Shown: positions 18,978 through 27,495, counted from the first letter of the stretch. The stretch is 64,000 nucleotides of DNA from Mucilaginibacter sp. (GCA_031292485.1 JARLHA010000020.1:62001-126000), one strand, 5' to 3'. Notes: generated by a model not told the origin, from the sequence alone. Made by a program: numbers and translations.

Positions 18978-19261
18978 TTGATTGTTAAAATTACCCCTAA
19001 GGCCTTAGTGTAATTGATGCCATTGCCGATTTTGTGGAATCCAAAAATACGAAGGGAAGTGGCGCGAGATACGCACTCAAATTCAAAGCGGCTTTAAAAA
19101 AATTGGCTCATCCAAACGTGCAATATACATTGTGTAACCACCCCGTTTTAGCTGCTTATCGATATTCGTGCAGTCATTTTAATGATTGGGTTATTGTATT
19201 TAGGGTGCAGGAAAACGAACTGGTAGTTTATGAGATCGTCCATGGTTCGTTACTTTTTTGA
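18978..19261 (+). pseudogene. Frameshifted RelE/ParE-family toxin
   Basis: A toxin-like protein is read from 19034 (GTG) to 19261: 75 residues with conserved ALKFKAALKKLAHPN and the C-terminal VIVFRVQENELVVYEIVHGS. The codons upstream in the same frame (IDAIADFVESK) are clearly toxin sequence but have no start codon. The N-terminal residues IVKITPKALV are found in another frame from 18978 and hit a stop at 19011. Restoring one missing base between them joins both parts into a normal length of about 95 residues, so the toxin is probably inactivated or begins at an internal GTG. Confidence 0.75.
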
Positions 19262-19318
19262 CTCGAATGTAAATTACAAAAAACTAATCTCTAATCTCCA
19301 ACCTCTGCTCAACTAACC

Positions 19319-19897
19319 CTAACTCTTCATCTTCTTCAGCAAACTCTCAATCACTTTTGGGAAATGCTGGTGTTCCAGTTGCTGGCCTTTAAATTTAATA
19401 ACTTCGAGGTTATCATCCGGGTCGATTTTAAAACGCGACTGGTGGATCACCTCGCCTTCGTCGAACTGGTCGTTCACAAAATGGATGGTAATGCCCGATT
19501 CTTCTTCTTTGGCGGCAAGCACGGCTTTATGCACATGGTCGCCGAACATGCCTTTGCCACCATATTTAGGGAGCAGGGCAGGGTGAAGGTTGATGATCTT
19601 GTTGGGGAATGCTTTTAATAACGATTCGGGAACCAGCCATAGGAAACCGGCCAGTACGATAAGGTCTACCTGTAGGTTTTTTAACAGGCGGATCACTTCA
19701 TCGGTTTCATAAAATTCGTGCCTGGTAAAAATGTGAGCCGGGATCTCGAAATTATCAGCCCGTTGTAATACGTAAGCCTGCGGATTATTGGTAAGTATCA
19801 GTACGACTTCTGCCTCGGGATGGCGCTTAAAGTGCTCCATTATTTTTTGAGCATTTGACCCTGATCCTGAAGCAAAAATTGCGATTCTTTTTTTCAT
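19319..19897 (-). CDS. purN: Phosphoribosylglycinamide formyltransferase
   Basis: 192 residues; third step of purine biosynthesis, transferring formyl from 10-formyl-THF to GAR. Substrate loop FASGSGSNAQ (8-17) and the catalytic triad Asn103, His105 (INLHPALLP) and Asp146 (FDEGEVI). Single gene, cytosolic. Confidence 0.96.
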   Translation of the reverse strand: MKKRIAIFASGSGSNAQKIMEHFKRHPEAEVVLILTNNPQAYVLQRADNFEIPAHIFTRHEFYETDEVIRLLKNLQVDLIVLAGFLWLVPESLLKAFPNKIINLHPALLPKYGGKGMFGDHVHKAVLAAKEEESGITIHFVNDQFDEGEVIHQSRFKIDPDDNLEVIKFKGQQLEHQHFPKVIESLLKKMKS

Positions 19898-20105
19898 TAA
19901 AACTATACTTTTTTAATGCCCGTTAAATTGTCAGTTGTTTTTCCCTGAGTTTTGACAAACAAAATTAAGACGCGCAAAAACAGGAAAAACCTTTATACTT
20001 ACGTCCCAAATATAAAGATTTTGCGGCAATCTTGCTTCGTCAAATGCAAATGAAAACTTAATTTTATTCGAAGGGGGGGTAAACGCAAATTTATTATCAC
20101 ATAAA

Positions 20106-20621
20106 TTAAGGGGTGGTGCCCTTTTGACGGATAAAGCCGTAAACAAATACTTTCCGCTTTGCAGTAAGCGAGTAATTTGGCTGAATATCACCTGTATTAA
20201 GCACCAGTGAGTAAATTCCGAGGTTCATTATCTGGGCATACGCAAAAGGGGTCGAGGTGCCGGCCTTCGTGGTATCCTTACAAACTACACTGGTTTGCAA
20301 AAAAAGCTGGTTGCCGGTAAGCGACCAGGTTGCAGCAGCTGAAGTTTGTGTTATACAATCAAAATTGGTATAAGTACAGGTGTTATTGGTATTAAAAGTA
20401 AAAAATTGGCTGTTAAGACAGGTGGAGCTATCGGTCACAGTTGAGTCCGCCTGATTGCCTGTATAATAAATAGTCTGAAACGAGGCCAGCTCCCAGGTTC
20501 CCCCCGTAAAGAGTTGCTGTATAGAGCTGATGCTGGTTTTTTTACAGGAATTGATCACCAGTGCGGTCACCAAACCGGCAATGATAAAAAGGGCACGTTT
20601 ACATTTTATGGAGGAGAACAT
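20106..20621 (-). CDS. Lipocalin-like lipoprotein
   Basis: About 171 residues, start most likely at the ATG at 20621 (MFSSIK). Lipobox VINSCKK gives a lipid-anchored exported protein. The mature part starts with a GTWELASF-like strand and contains the WSLTGNQLFL segment of bacterial lipocalin-like domains (DUF4488/lipocalin_4-like); four Cys may form disulfides. Ligand unknown. Confidence 0.6.
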   Translation of the reverse strand: MFSSIKCKRALFIIAGLVTALVINSCKKTSISSIQQLFTGGTWELASFQTIYYTGNQADSTVTDSSTCLNSQFFTFNTNNTCTYTNFDCITQTSAAATWSLTGNQLFLQTSVVCKDTTKAGTSTPFAYAQIMNLGIYSLVLNTGDIQPNYSLTAKRKVFVYGFIRQKGTTP

Positions 20622-20637
20622 CGTCAAAAATAAAAAT

Positions 20638-20661
20638 TCCCGGCCATATTATGGGCCGGGT
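20638..20661. other. GC-rich hairpin in the divergent spacer
   Basis: CCCGGCC and GGCCGGG around an ATATTAT-type loop, immediately upstream of both the lipoprotein (minus) and dlgD (plus). Lies in the 5' regions of both genes, so a leader hairpin rather than a terminator of a visible gene. Confidence 0.45.
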
Positions 20662-20811
20662 TTATGTATAACTGATTAAAAGGGTTATTATTATTTGTTT
20701 GAGGTGATAATGATTGGAAGCCGTAAGTCCGGAGTCTTTAGTCTAAAATCGTAAGTTTGTCATGAAGATTTTATTGACTTTAGACTCAGAATTCAAGACT
20801 TTCGACTAAAA

Positions 20812-21801
20812 ATGACCATCCCTTTTGAAAAACTCCAATCCGAATTTAAGCGGGTACTGCTTTCTATTGGTTTTACGCAAGAAAAGGCCGGCAATATTGC
20901 CTCGATTTTTGCGGAGAACAGCCGCGATGGGGTTTATACGCATGGGTTGAACCGTTTCCCGGTTTTTGTGGAATATGTGAAAGAAGGGCTGGTGCAAAAA
21001 GACGCCGGGCCCGAATTGTTAAACAAATTTGGCGCATTGGAGCAATGGCACGGCAATCTGGGGCCGGGAATATTGAACGCCTGTTTTTGTATGGGGCGCG
21101 CCATTGAACTGGCCAAAGCAAACGGTATTGGTTGTGTAGCCATCAAAAACACCAACCATTGGATGCGTGCCGGGGCTTACGGCTGGCAGGCTGCAGAGGC
21201 CGGGATGATTGGTATTTGTTTTACCAATACCATTGCCCACCTGCCGCCCTGGGGCGGGCTTGACCCGCGGCTGGGCAATAACCCGCTGGTGATCGCCATT
21301 CCGCGGGAAGGCCGGCATGTGGTGCTGGATATGGCCATTTCGCAATATTCCGTTGGTAAGCTCAATTTGTATAAAACCCAAAAGCAGCAACTGCCGTTGC
21401 CGGGCGGTTATGATGCTGAAGGTAATTTAAGTACCGATTCCGAGGATATCCTACAATCCGGAAGACTTTTACCAGTTGGTTTCTGGAAGGGCTCGGGCTT
21501 ATCCTTAATGCTCGATCTGCTGGCAACGGTGCTCAGCCAGGGCAGCTCTACGGCGAAGATCTCCCAAAACGAAAAAGAAAGCGGCGTATCGCAGGTTTTT
21601 ATCTGCATTAAGCCTGATAGCAGCGTACTGACCGCGCAGCTCATTGAAGAGATCATCAGTTATACCAAAACTAGCCGGCCTGTGGATGAAGGCGGCAGCA
21701 TTTCTTATCCCGGTGAAAACACATTAAGAACGAGGGAGAAAAGTTTAAAAGAGGGGGTTTGGGTAGATGAAAAGATTTGGGAGAAGGTGCTGGGGATGTG
21801 A
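20812..21801 (+). CDS. dlgD: 3-dehydro-L-gulonate 2-dehydrogenase-like oxidoreductase
   Basis: 329 residues, Ldh2/MDH2 family of NAD(P)H-dependent 2-keto-acid oxidoreductases. The signature NTNHWMRAGAYGWQAAEAG and TNTIAHLPPWGG closely match YiaK/DlgD, which interconverts 2,3-diketo-L-gulonate and 3-dehydro-L-gulonate in L-ascorbate/gulonate catabolism. C-terminal GFWKGSGLSLMLD is the family active-site segment. No other gulonate-pathway genes are adjacent. Its last 62 nt are repeated, diverged, at 22415-22476. Confidence 0.8.
   Translation: MTIPFEKLQSEFKRVLLSIGFTQEKAGNIASIFAENSRDGVYTHGLNRFPVFVEYVKEGLVQKDAGPELLNKFGALEQWHGNLGPGILNACFCMGRAIELAKANGIGCVAIKNTNHWMRAGAYGWQAAEAGMIGICFTNTIAHLPPWGGLDPRLGNNPLVIAIPREGRHVVLDMAISQYSVGKLNLYKTQKQQLPLPGGYDAEGNLSTDSEDILQSGRLLPVGFWKGSGLSLMLDLLATVLSQGSSTAKISQNEKESGVSQVFICIKPDSSVLTAQLIEEIISYTKTSRPVDEGGSISYPGENTLRTREKSLKEGVWVDEKIWEKVLGM
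21740..21801 (+). repeat. dlgD 3' end, copy 1 of a direct repeat
   Basis: The last 62 nt of dlgD, including its stop codon. About 80-85% identical without gaps to 22415-22476, on the far side of the toxin-antitoxin pair. Confidence 0.85.
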
Positions 21802-21887
21802 GGGGGAGGCATAACTGGTATTTAAAAAATTGAAAAAGCTGTATAATTGATAAATTAAAAAGGTATTTTAGCTTAAAATTCAATATT

Positions 21888-22121
21888 ATGGATTTACAGG
21901 CGGAAAAGTTGAGTATTGTACAAACCATAGTGACCACTAAGGATGCGGGTTTAATTTCTGATGTAAAAGCATTTTTAGCTAATAGAAAAGCAGATTGGTT
22001 TGAAGAATTAGGCGAAGAACAACAAAAAGATGTTTTAGAGGGCCTGGCCGAAGCTGATCGCGGAGAGACGTTACCTCATGCTGAAGTAGTAAAACTATTT
22101 GGGAAATGGGGATTGAAATAA
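21888..22121 (+). CDS. Antitoxin of a type II toxin-antitoxin pair
   Basis: 77 residues, helix-rich and acidic (EELGEEQQKDVLEGLAEADRGETLPHAEVVKLF). The GETLPHAEVV segment is typical of small ParD-like antitoxins in Bacteroidota. Its stop overlaps the toxin start by 16 nt, implying translational coupling and autoregulation, as is usual for such pairs. Confidence 0.8.
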   Translation: MDLQAEKLSIVQTIVTTKDAGLISDVKAFLANRKADWFEELGEEQQKDVLEGLAEADRGETLPHAEVVKLFGKWGLK

Positions 22122-22408
22122 TATGGACGAAAAGGGCAATTAAAACTTTCGGTAAAAGAATAGCTTATCTTGAAGAACATTGGACAGAGAAAGAGATATT
22201 TAATTTCACGGCCCGCGTTAATGAGTTTTTAAGCACACTGCAAACCCAGCCTTTGATGTTTCGCAAATCTGCCAGGGTAAAGTCTACACATATTGGAGTG
22301 ATCATAAAACAGGTATCCCTGGTTTACCGAATCAAACCAAAAGCCCACACAATTGAATTAATCGCATTTATTGACAACAGGCAAAACCCTGAACGGCAAA
22401 ATTATTAA
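22106..22408 (+). CDS. RelE/ParE-family toxin
   Basis: 100 residues beginning IEIIWTKRAIKTFGKRIAYLEEHW and continuing with FLSTLQTQPLMFRKS and VSLVYRIKPKAHTIELIAFIDNRQNP, the ordinary RelE/ParE layout ending in a D-x-R-x-x-P motif. Such toxins cleave mRNA on the ribosome (RelE) or poison gyrase (ParE). The stop codon falls at the border of the displaced dlgD 3'-end copy. Confidence 0.85.
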   Translation: MGIEIIWTKRAIKTFGKRIAYLEEHWTEKEIFNFTARVNEFLSTLQTQPLMFRKSARVKSTHIGVIIKQVSLVYRIKPKAHTIELIAFIDNRQNPERQNY

Positions 22409-22414
22409 GAGCTG

Positions 22415-22476
22415 AAAGTTCAAAAGAAGGGGTTTAGGTAGATGAAAGGATTTGGGAGAAGGCTTTAAGGATATAA
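22415..22476 (+). pseudogene. Displaced copy of the dlgD 3' end
   Basis: In the dlgD frame it still reads SSKEGV-stop-VDERIWEKALRI-stop, against SLKEGVWVDEKIWEKVLGM in the live gene; Trp has become a TAG stop. It is the relic of a dlgD-type 3' end and lies 675 bp from copy 1. Confidence 0.8.
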
Positions 22477-22678
22477 CTGACCCAATAGCAACACTAATAC
22501 CGTCTTCATCGTTTGCACACGGCGGATTTTCATAAGAGTTTTTTAATTTGGATCGTATCGTCTCCTGAAAAAAAGAATGTGTATTGGATCACCTTTTTTA
22601 ATAGCAGCCGTCATTTCTTTTAAAACAGGATGCCTTCATTTTTGTAGTTCAAGTATACCTACCAATTAACTAAAAATC

Positions 22679-23779
22679 ATGGAAACATTAGTAAAAGAAG
22701 CAGTGGTTAATCCACCTGTAAACGGCGTGGCAAAAACGATGAAAGCATTGGTTTATCACGGGCCGGGTAAAAAGGCCTGGGAGAGCAAACCCAAACCCGG
22801 TTTAACAAAACCAACGGACGCTATTGTAAAGATCCTTAAAACTACCATTTGCGGAACGGACCTTCATATTATGAAAGGCGATGTTCCTGCGGTTACCGAT
22901 GGCAGGATCATCGGCCACGAAGGGGTAGGCATTATTGAAGAAGCGGGAACTGCGGTAAGCAATTTCAAAAAAGGCGACCATGTACTGATCTCGTGCATTA
23001 CCTCCTGCGGAAAATGCGAGTATTGTAAAAAAGGGATGTATTCGCACTGCGAAGACGGCGGATGGATACTCGGTCACCTGATTGATGGTACCCAGGCCGA
23101 ATATGTGAGAATCCCCCATGCTGACAACAGCCTTTACCCTATTCCTGCCGGTGCCGATGAAGAAGCCCTGGTAATGCTAAGCGATATTTTGCCTACCGGT
23201 TTTGAATGCGGTGTATTAAACGGGCAGGTAAAACCGGGCGATACGGTAGCTATTGTAGGCTCCGGGCCGATAGGTTTGGCAGCGTTGCTAACCGCCCAGT
23301 TTTATTCGCCGGCCGAGATCATTATGATCGATCCGGATGAAAACAGGTTAAATACCGCCAAAACCTTTGGCGCAACCCAACTTGTAAACGGCGCTAAAGA
23401 AAATGTAGTTGAAAAGGTAAAAAGTTTAACAAACGGCAAGGGAGTCGACGTAGCTATTGAGGCGGTTGGCATACCCGAAACCTTTGAGATTTGCACTTCT
23501 ATAATTGCGCCAGGCGGGCATATCGCCAATATCGGCGTTCACGGAAAAAGCGTTACGCTGCACCTGGAAACATTGTGGTCACAGAATATTACGATTACCA
23601 CCAGGCTGGTGGATACCGTTACCACCCCGATGCTGCTGAAAACGGTAGGCGCTAAGAAACTGGATCCTAACCGGCTGATTACCCACCATTTCAGGCTCGA
23701 CCAGGTAATGGAAGCGTACGAAACTTTTGGAAATGCAGCAAAAGAAAAAGCGCTGAAAGTAATTATGACAGCTGATTAA
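22679..23779 (+). CDS. Zinc-dependent alcohol dehydrogenase
   Basis: 366 residues, medium-chain dehydrogenase/reductase. Catalytic zinc site CGTDLH and GHEGVGIIEE; structural zinc cysteines in CGKCEYCKKGMYSHC; Rossmann motif VAIVGSGPIGLAAL. The ATG at 22679 adds about 20 residues before the usual MKALVYHGPGKKAW start (22739), so the true start may be either. Oxidises or reduces small alcohols/aldehydes with NAD(P); exact substrate not readable. Confidence 0.88.
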   Translation: METLVKEAVVNPPVNGVAKTMKALVYHGPGKKAWESKPKPGLTKPTDAIVKILKTTICGTDLHIMKGDVPAVTDGRIIGHEGVGIIEEAGTAVSNFKKGDHVLISCITSCGKCEYCKKGMYSHCEDGGWILGHLIDGTQAEYVRIPHADNSLYPIPAGADEEALVMLSDILPTGFECGVLNGQVKPGDTVAIVGSGPIGLAALLTAQFYSPAEIIMIDPDENRLNTAKTFGATQLVNGAKENVVEKVKSLTNGKGVDVAIEAVGIPETFEICTSIIAPGGHIANIGVHGKSVTLHLETLWSQNITITTRLVDTVTTPMLLKTVGAKKLDPNRLITHHFRLDQVMEAYETFGNAAKEKALKVIMTAD

Positions 23780-23784
23780 GTCCG

Positions 23785-23842
23785 AAGTCGAAAGTCTTGA
23801 GTCCAAAGTCAGATTTGACTCAAGACTCAAGACTTTCGACTT
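23785..23842. terminator. Bidirectional hairpin between convergent genes
   Basis: Perfect 19-bp stem AAGTCGAAAGTCTTGAGTC (23785-23803) with its complement (23824-23842) around 20 nt, located between the convergent alcohol dehydrogenase and pseudouridine synthase. Built from heptad-like GACTTxx words. Confidence 0.7.
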
Positions 23843-23852
23843 AAGACTTAAA

Positions 23853-24578
23853 TTACTCTTCCATCATTCCCTCAAACTTCTCCCAAAAACCATCATGGGG
23901 GACAGGGGCCGTGATAATGATATTCTCTTGTTTTATAGGGTGAATAAACTCCAGCCGGCGTGCATGCAGGCTGATGCTTTTGCGCAAACTTCCCCGGGGG
24001 TAACCGTATTTATTGTCGCCAACAATCGGGCTTCCCAGGGTGGACAGTTGTACCCTGATCTGGTGCGGCCGGCCGGTTATCGGGTCAACCCTGATCAAAG
24101 TGTAGCCGTTCAGTTCGCCCACTACCCTGAAATTTAACTCGGCGCGGAGGCTGCCGGGTACTTCATGGTCATAGGCTTTGGTGATATTTTTTTGCGGATT
24201 TTTTACCAGCCAGTGTACCAGGTTGCCGGCAGGAGGGTAGGGCTTTGTGCGAACAACCGCGTAATAGGTTTTGTTCATTTCGCGGTTCTTGAACAGTTTG
24301 TTGATCCTGTCGAGCGCCTTGCTGGTTTTTGCAAAAAGGATCACGCCGCTTACCGGCCTGTCCAGCCGGTGTACCACACCTAAAAAAGCGCCATTGGGTT
24401 TATCGTATTTGTGAGCAATATACTTTTTGACTTTATCCTCCAGAGATTCATCCCCCGTGGTATCCACCTGCACAATATCACCAGCCCGCTTATTAATGGC
24501 AATAAGGTGGTTATCCTCGTAAAGCACATCCTTATCGGTTATAGGCAGGTTTTCGTATTTTATATTGACTTTGGTCAT
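23853..24578 (-). CDS. RluA-family pseudouridine synthase
   Basis: About 241 residues from the ATG at 24578 (MTKVNIKYENLPIT). The alternative start at 24596 would take its first codons from a repeat. The catalytic Asp lies in VVHRLDRPVSGV; downstream motifs TGRPHQIRVQLSTLGSPIVGD and LHARRLEF are family hallmarks. Modifies uridine in rRNA or tRNA; target unknown. No S4 domain is present. Confidence 0.92.
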   Translation of the reverse strand: MTKVNIKYENLPITDKDVLYEDNHLIAINKRAGDIVQVDTTGDESLEDKVKKYIAHKYDKPNGAFLGVVHRLDRPVSGVILFAKTSKALDRINKLFKNREMNKTYYAVVRTKPYPPAGNLVHWLVKNPQKNITKAYDHEVPGSLRAELNFRVVGELNGYTLIRVDPITGRPHQIRVQLSTLGSPIVGDNKYGYPRGSLRKSISLHARRLEFIHPIKQENIIITAPVPHDGFWEKFEGMMEE

Positions 24579-24597
24579 TTTTAGTTCATAGTTCATA

Positions 24598-24671
24598 GTT
24601 CATGGTTCATAGTAGAAGTGTTGAGATAATCCACTGCCGCGGCAATGAACCATCAACTATGAACCATGAAC
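24598..24671. repeat. GTTCATGGTTCATAGT inverted repeat between panB and the pseudouridine synthase
   Basis: 16-bp arms at 24598-24613 and 24656-24671, embedded in tandem TTCATAG-type words. Between two co-directional genes, so possibly an attenuating hairpin. Confidence 0.6.
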
Positions 24672-24675
24672 CAAC

Positions 24676-25491
24676 TCAATATTCTTCCTTCTCGTTCGGA
24701 AAGCTTTTGGTTTTTACGTCGCTGATATAGTTTTTTATTGCGCTGTTCATGATCTCGTTCAGGTTAGCGTACTGGCGTAAAAACCTTGGTTTAAACTCTT
24801 TGTTGATGCCCAGCATATCATGGATCACCAAAACCTGTCCGTCGCAATATCGTCCGGCGCCGATGCCTATTGTGGGGATGCTTAAACTTTCACTCACCTG
24901 TTTGGCCAAAGCTGCCGGGATTTTTTCCAGCACGATGGCAAAGCAGCCCAGCTCCTGCAGTTTTAAGGCATCTTCCCTTAGTTTTTGTGCTTCCGACTCG
25001 TGTTTTGCCCGTACCGTATAGGTGCCAAATTTATAAATGGATTGCGGGGTAAGCCCCAAATGCCCCATCACGGGTATACCCGCCGTAAGGATGCGGCTAA
25101 CTGATTCGGCAATTTCAACGCCGCCTTCAATTTTTACACTGTGCGCGCCGGCTTCCTTCATGATGCGGATGGCTGAATTTAAAGCCTCTTTCGAATTTCC
25201 CTGGTATGAACCAAATGGCAGATCCACCGTTACCAATGCCCGTTTTGCAGCGCGAACTACTGATGAAGCATGGTAGATCATCTGATCGAGCGTTATGGGC
25301 AAAGTGGTTTCATGCCCGGCCATTACATTGGAGGCGGAATCGCCTACCAGGATAATGTCCGTCCCGGCTTCGTCAACAATAGCCGCCATTGAATAATCGT
25401 AGGCGGTAAGCATGCTGATCTTTTCGCCGCGGGCCTTCATTTCCTGTAAAATGTGGGTGGTAATTCTTTTAACCTCTTTATTTACCGACAT
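24676..25491 (-). CDS. panB: 3-methyl-2-oxobutanoate hydroxymethyltransferase
   Basis: About 271 residues from [13 protein letters not shown] (25491). First committed step of pantothenate synthesis: ketoisovalerate plus methylene-THF to ketopantoate. Signatures: [40 protein letters not shown] and [21 protein letters not shown]. Other pan genes are not nearby. Confidence 0.96.
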   Translation of the reverse strand: MSVNKEVKRITTHILQEMKARGEKISMLTAYDYSMAAIVDEAGTDIILVGDSASNVMAGHETTLPITLDQMIYHASSVVRAAKRALVTVDLPFGSYQGNSKEALNSAIRIMKEAGAHSVKIEGGVEIAESVSRILTAGIPVMGHLGLTPQSIYKFGTYTVRAKHESEAQKLREDALKLQELGCFAIVLEKIPAALAKQVSESLSIPTIGIGAGRYCDGQVLVIHDMLGINKEFKPRFLRQYANLNEIMNSAIKNYISDVKTKSFPNEKEEY

Positions 25492-25615
25492 GGGATGATA
25501 GTTTGATGGCACGAATTTCACTAATTTATTCGAATTACACGAATTGTTTCGAATTAGGCGTAATTAACCGATGAGTAGCGACAGAGCGACAAGATTTGTG
25601 AAAATTCGAATTTTA

Positions 25616-25647
25616 TTCGTGTAATTCGTGTCAAATCATTAGCTTTG
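25616..25647 (+). promoter_or_regulatory. Probable carA promoter
   Basis: TAGCTTTG at 25640-25647 fits the TAnnTTTG -7 box; TTCG at 25616-25619 is a partial -33 box at 20-nt spacing. It leaves a leader of about 95 nt before carA. It lies inside an AATTCGTG-type inverted repeat region (25510-25635). Confidence 0.55.
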
Positions 25648-25748
25648 CCCCTTGAACATGGGAGATTCTCACTTCAATTTTTTAGCCTGTTTTTATGGGG
25701 CGCCGCACCAGGCAAACCGGCATTTTTACCATTCATTTTATTTGATCA

Positions 25749-26849
25749 ATGACATATTTAACCAAATTACCGGCAGTATTATTACTGGCTGACGGAACTG
25801 TATTTTATGGAAAATCAGCCGGCAAGATGGGCACCACTACCGGCGAGATCTGTTTTAATACAGGCATGACGGGCTACCAGGAAATTTTTACCGATCCTTC
25901 GTATTTCGGTCAGATTATGGTTACCACCAACGCCCACATCGGGAATTACGGTATTGCCAATGCCGAAGTTGAATCCGGAAGGATCCAGATAGCCGGCCTG
26001 GTTTGTAAAAATTATAACATTTATTATACCCGTAAACAAGCCAACGAATCAATCCAGGATTATTTCCAGGAAGAAAATATTGTTGGTATTTCGGATATTG
26101 ACACCCGCCAGCTGGTGCGCCACATCCGCGATAAGGGAGCGATGAACGCCATCATCTCTTCAGAGATCCTGGATATTGAAGTGTTAAAAAGCAAACTGGC
26201 CGAAGTGCCTTCCATGGATGGCCTTGAGCTTTCTTCAAAAGTTTCTACAACCGAGACTTACACCTTTGGTGACGAAAGCGCCACATATCGTGTAGCAGTA
26301 CTTGATTTGGGCGTTAAGAAAAACATTCTGCGCAATTTTGACGACAGGGATATCTATGCAAAAGTCTTCCCGGCAAAAACATCTTTCGAAGAAATGGAAA
26401 AGGATTTTGCGCCAACCGGTTATTTTATATCCAACGGCCCCGGCGATCCATCCGCAATGCCTTACGCCGTTGAAACGGTAAAAGCCATTTTAAAAGCTGA
26501 AAAACCAATGTTCGGCATTTGCCTTGGCCACCAGTTACTGGCTTTGGCGAATGATATCCCCACCAAAAAAATGTTTAACGGGCACCGCGGTTTAAACCAC
26601 CCGGTTAAAAATGTTATCATTAACCATTGCGAGGTTACTTCGCAAAACCATGGCTTTGGTGTGGTACCTGAAGCGGTGAGAGCATCTGATAAGGTAGAGA
26701 TTACCCACGTTAACCTGAACGACCAGTCTATAGAAGGTATCAGGGTAAAAGGCAAAAAAGCATTTTCGGTACAATATCACCCTGAATCATCCCCCGGCCC
26801 GCATGACAGCAGGTATCTGTTTGATGATTTTATTGAGTTGATGAAGTAA
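25749..26849 (+). CDS. carA: Carbamoyl-phosphate synthase, small (glutaminase) subunit
   Basis: 366 residues. Releases ammonia from glutamine for carbamoyl phosphate, feeding pyrimidine and arginine synthesis with the CarB large subunit. N-terminal ADGTVFYGKSAG domain; class I amidotransferase motif FGICLGHQLLAL with the nucleophilic Cys, and HPESSPGPHDS for the His/Glu of the triad. carB is not within reach downstream; instead a toxin-antitoxin module follows. The last 42 nt are repeated at 27454-27495. Confidence 0.96.
   Translation: MTYLTKLPAVLLLADGTVFYGKSAGKMGTTTGEICFNTGMTGYQEIFTDPSYFGQIMVTTNAHIGNYGIANAEVESGRIQIAGLVCKNYNIYYTRKQANESIQDYFQEENIVGISDIDTRQLVRHIRDKGAMNAIISSEILDIEVLKSKLAEVPSMDGLELSSKVSTTETYTFGDESATYRVAVLDLGVKKNILRNFDDRDIYAKVFPAKTSFEEMEKDFAPTGYFISNGPGDPSAMPYAVETVKAILKAEKPMFGICLGHQLLALANDIPTKKMFNGHRGLNHPVKNVIINHCEVTSQNHGFGVVPEAVRASDKVEITHVNLNDQSIEGIRVKGKKAFSVQYHPESSPGPHDSRYLFDDFIELMK
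26808..26849 (+). repeat. carA 3' end, copy 1 of a direct repeat
   Basis: The last 14 codons of carA (SRYLFDDFIELMK plus stop). 34 of 42 nt match 27454-27495, with most differences at synonymous positions. Confidence 0.85.
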
Positions 26850-26890
26850 AAAAAACGCAGCATTCTTGTATATTTGATTAAATAAAAAAG

Positions 26891-27115
26891 ATGTCATCTG
26901 CATTAAAATATATAATTGACGATAACGGGCATAAAACAGGTGTTTTAGTGCCTGTTAAAACATGGGAAAACCTAAACGAGAAATATAAGAAGTTAAATAA
27001 AAAACTGACTATTTTAACAGGTATCCAACAAGGGTTGTTGGAGGTAAAAGAAAGCCGGACAAATGGTAAAAGCCTGCAAACTTTATCATCCTTTTTAAGT
27101 GAAGATAATAGTTAA
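26891..27115 (+). CDS. Antitoxin of a RelE-type pair
   Basis: 74 residues, beginning SSALKYIIDDNGHKTGVLVPVKTWENL, similar to the YefM/Phd-like or RelB-like small antitoxins of Bacteroidota. The C-terminus is disordered and Ser-rich. Overlaps the toxin gene by 17 nt. Confidence 0.75.
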   Translation: MSSALKYIIDDNGHKTGVLVPVKTWENLNEKYKKLNKKLTILTGIQQGLLEVKESRTNGKSLQTLSSFLSEDNS

Positions 27116-27455
27116 GATTACCTCAAATTTTAAAAAAGAGGCAAAACCGTTATTTAAGAGATACGTTTCCCTTAAAACGGATTTAGCCAATCTTGAAAAG
27201 GAATTATACTTAAACCCAACGCTTGGCACCTCACTTGGCAATAATACCTACAAAATCCGTCTGAAAATAACCAGCAAAGGCAAGGGAAAAAGCGGCGGGG
27301 TCAGGGTTATATCATATCTCGAAACTGAACTAATCGCTAATTTAGAAACCGATGTTTCGCTGACCATCGTAAATTTAATTTCAATTTATGATAAATCAGA
27401 AACTGAAATAATTACCGATAAAGAATTAAAAAGGTTGATAGCTAATTTAAGGTAG
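27099..27455 (+). CDS. RelE-family toxin
   Basis: 118 residues. Layout: VKITSNFKKEAKPLFKRYVSLKTDLANLEKEL, then LGNNTYKIRLKITSKGKGKSGGVRVISYLE, and a closing VNLISIYDKSE segment. This fits RelE-like mRNA interferases of the type with a basic YKIRLK..GKSGGxRVI core. The TAG stop overlaps the first bases of the displaced carA 3'-end copy, so the module boundary coincides with the end of the toxin gene. Confidence 0.8.
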   Translation: MKIIVKITSNFKKEAKPLFKRYVSLKTDLANLEKELYLNPTLGTSLGNNTYKIRLKITSKGKGKSGGVRVISYLETELIANLETDVSLTIVNLISIYDKSETEIITDKELKRLIANLR

Positions 27456-27495
27456 CCGGTATTTATTTGATGTTTTTGTTGAATTGATGAAATAT
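27454..27495 (+). pseudogene. Displaced copy of the carA 3' end
   Basis: Reads SRYLFDVFVELMKY in frame against SRYLFDDFIELMK-stop of live carA (11 of 13 residues identical). The stop codon TAA has become TAT. Diverged mostly at synonymous positions, so it once coded as carA. Confidence 0.85.

Noticed and set aside
18697..19318. Duplicated gene end around the first toxin-antitoxin pair
   Set aside because: I compared the acyltransferase 3' end with the sequence behind the toxin and found no convincing copy, so this pair is not counted in the gene-end scheme.
25658..25792. 44-codon frame (MGDSHFNFLACF...) overlapping the start of carA, as a leader peptide
   Set aside because: No Arg-rich or otherwise regulatory codon run and no terminator/antiterminator pair; may be chance.
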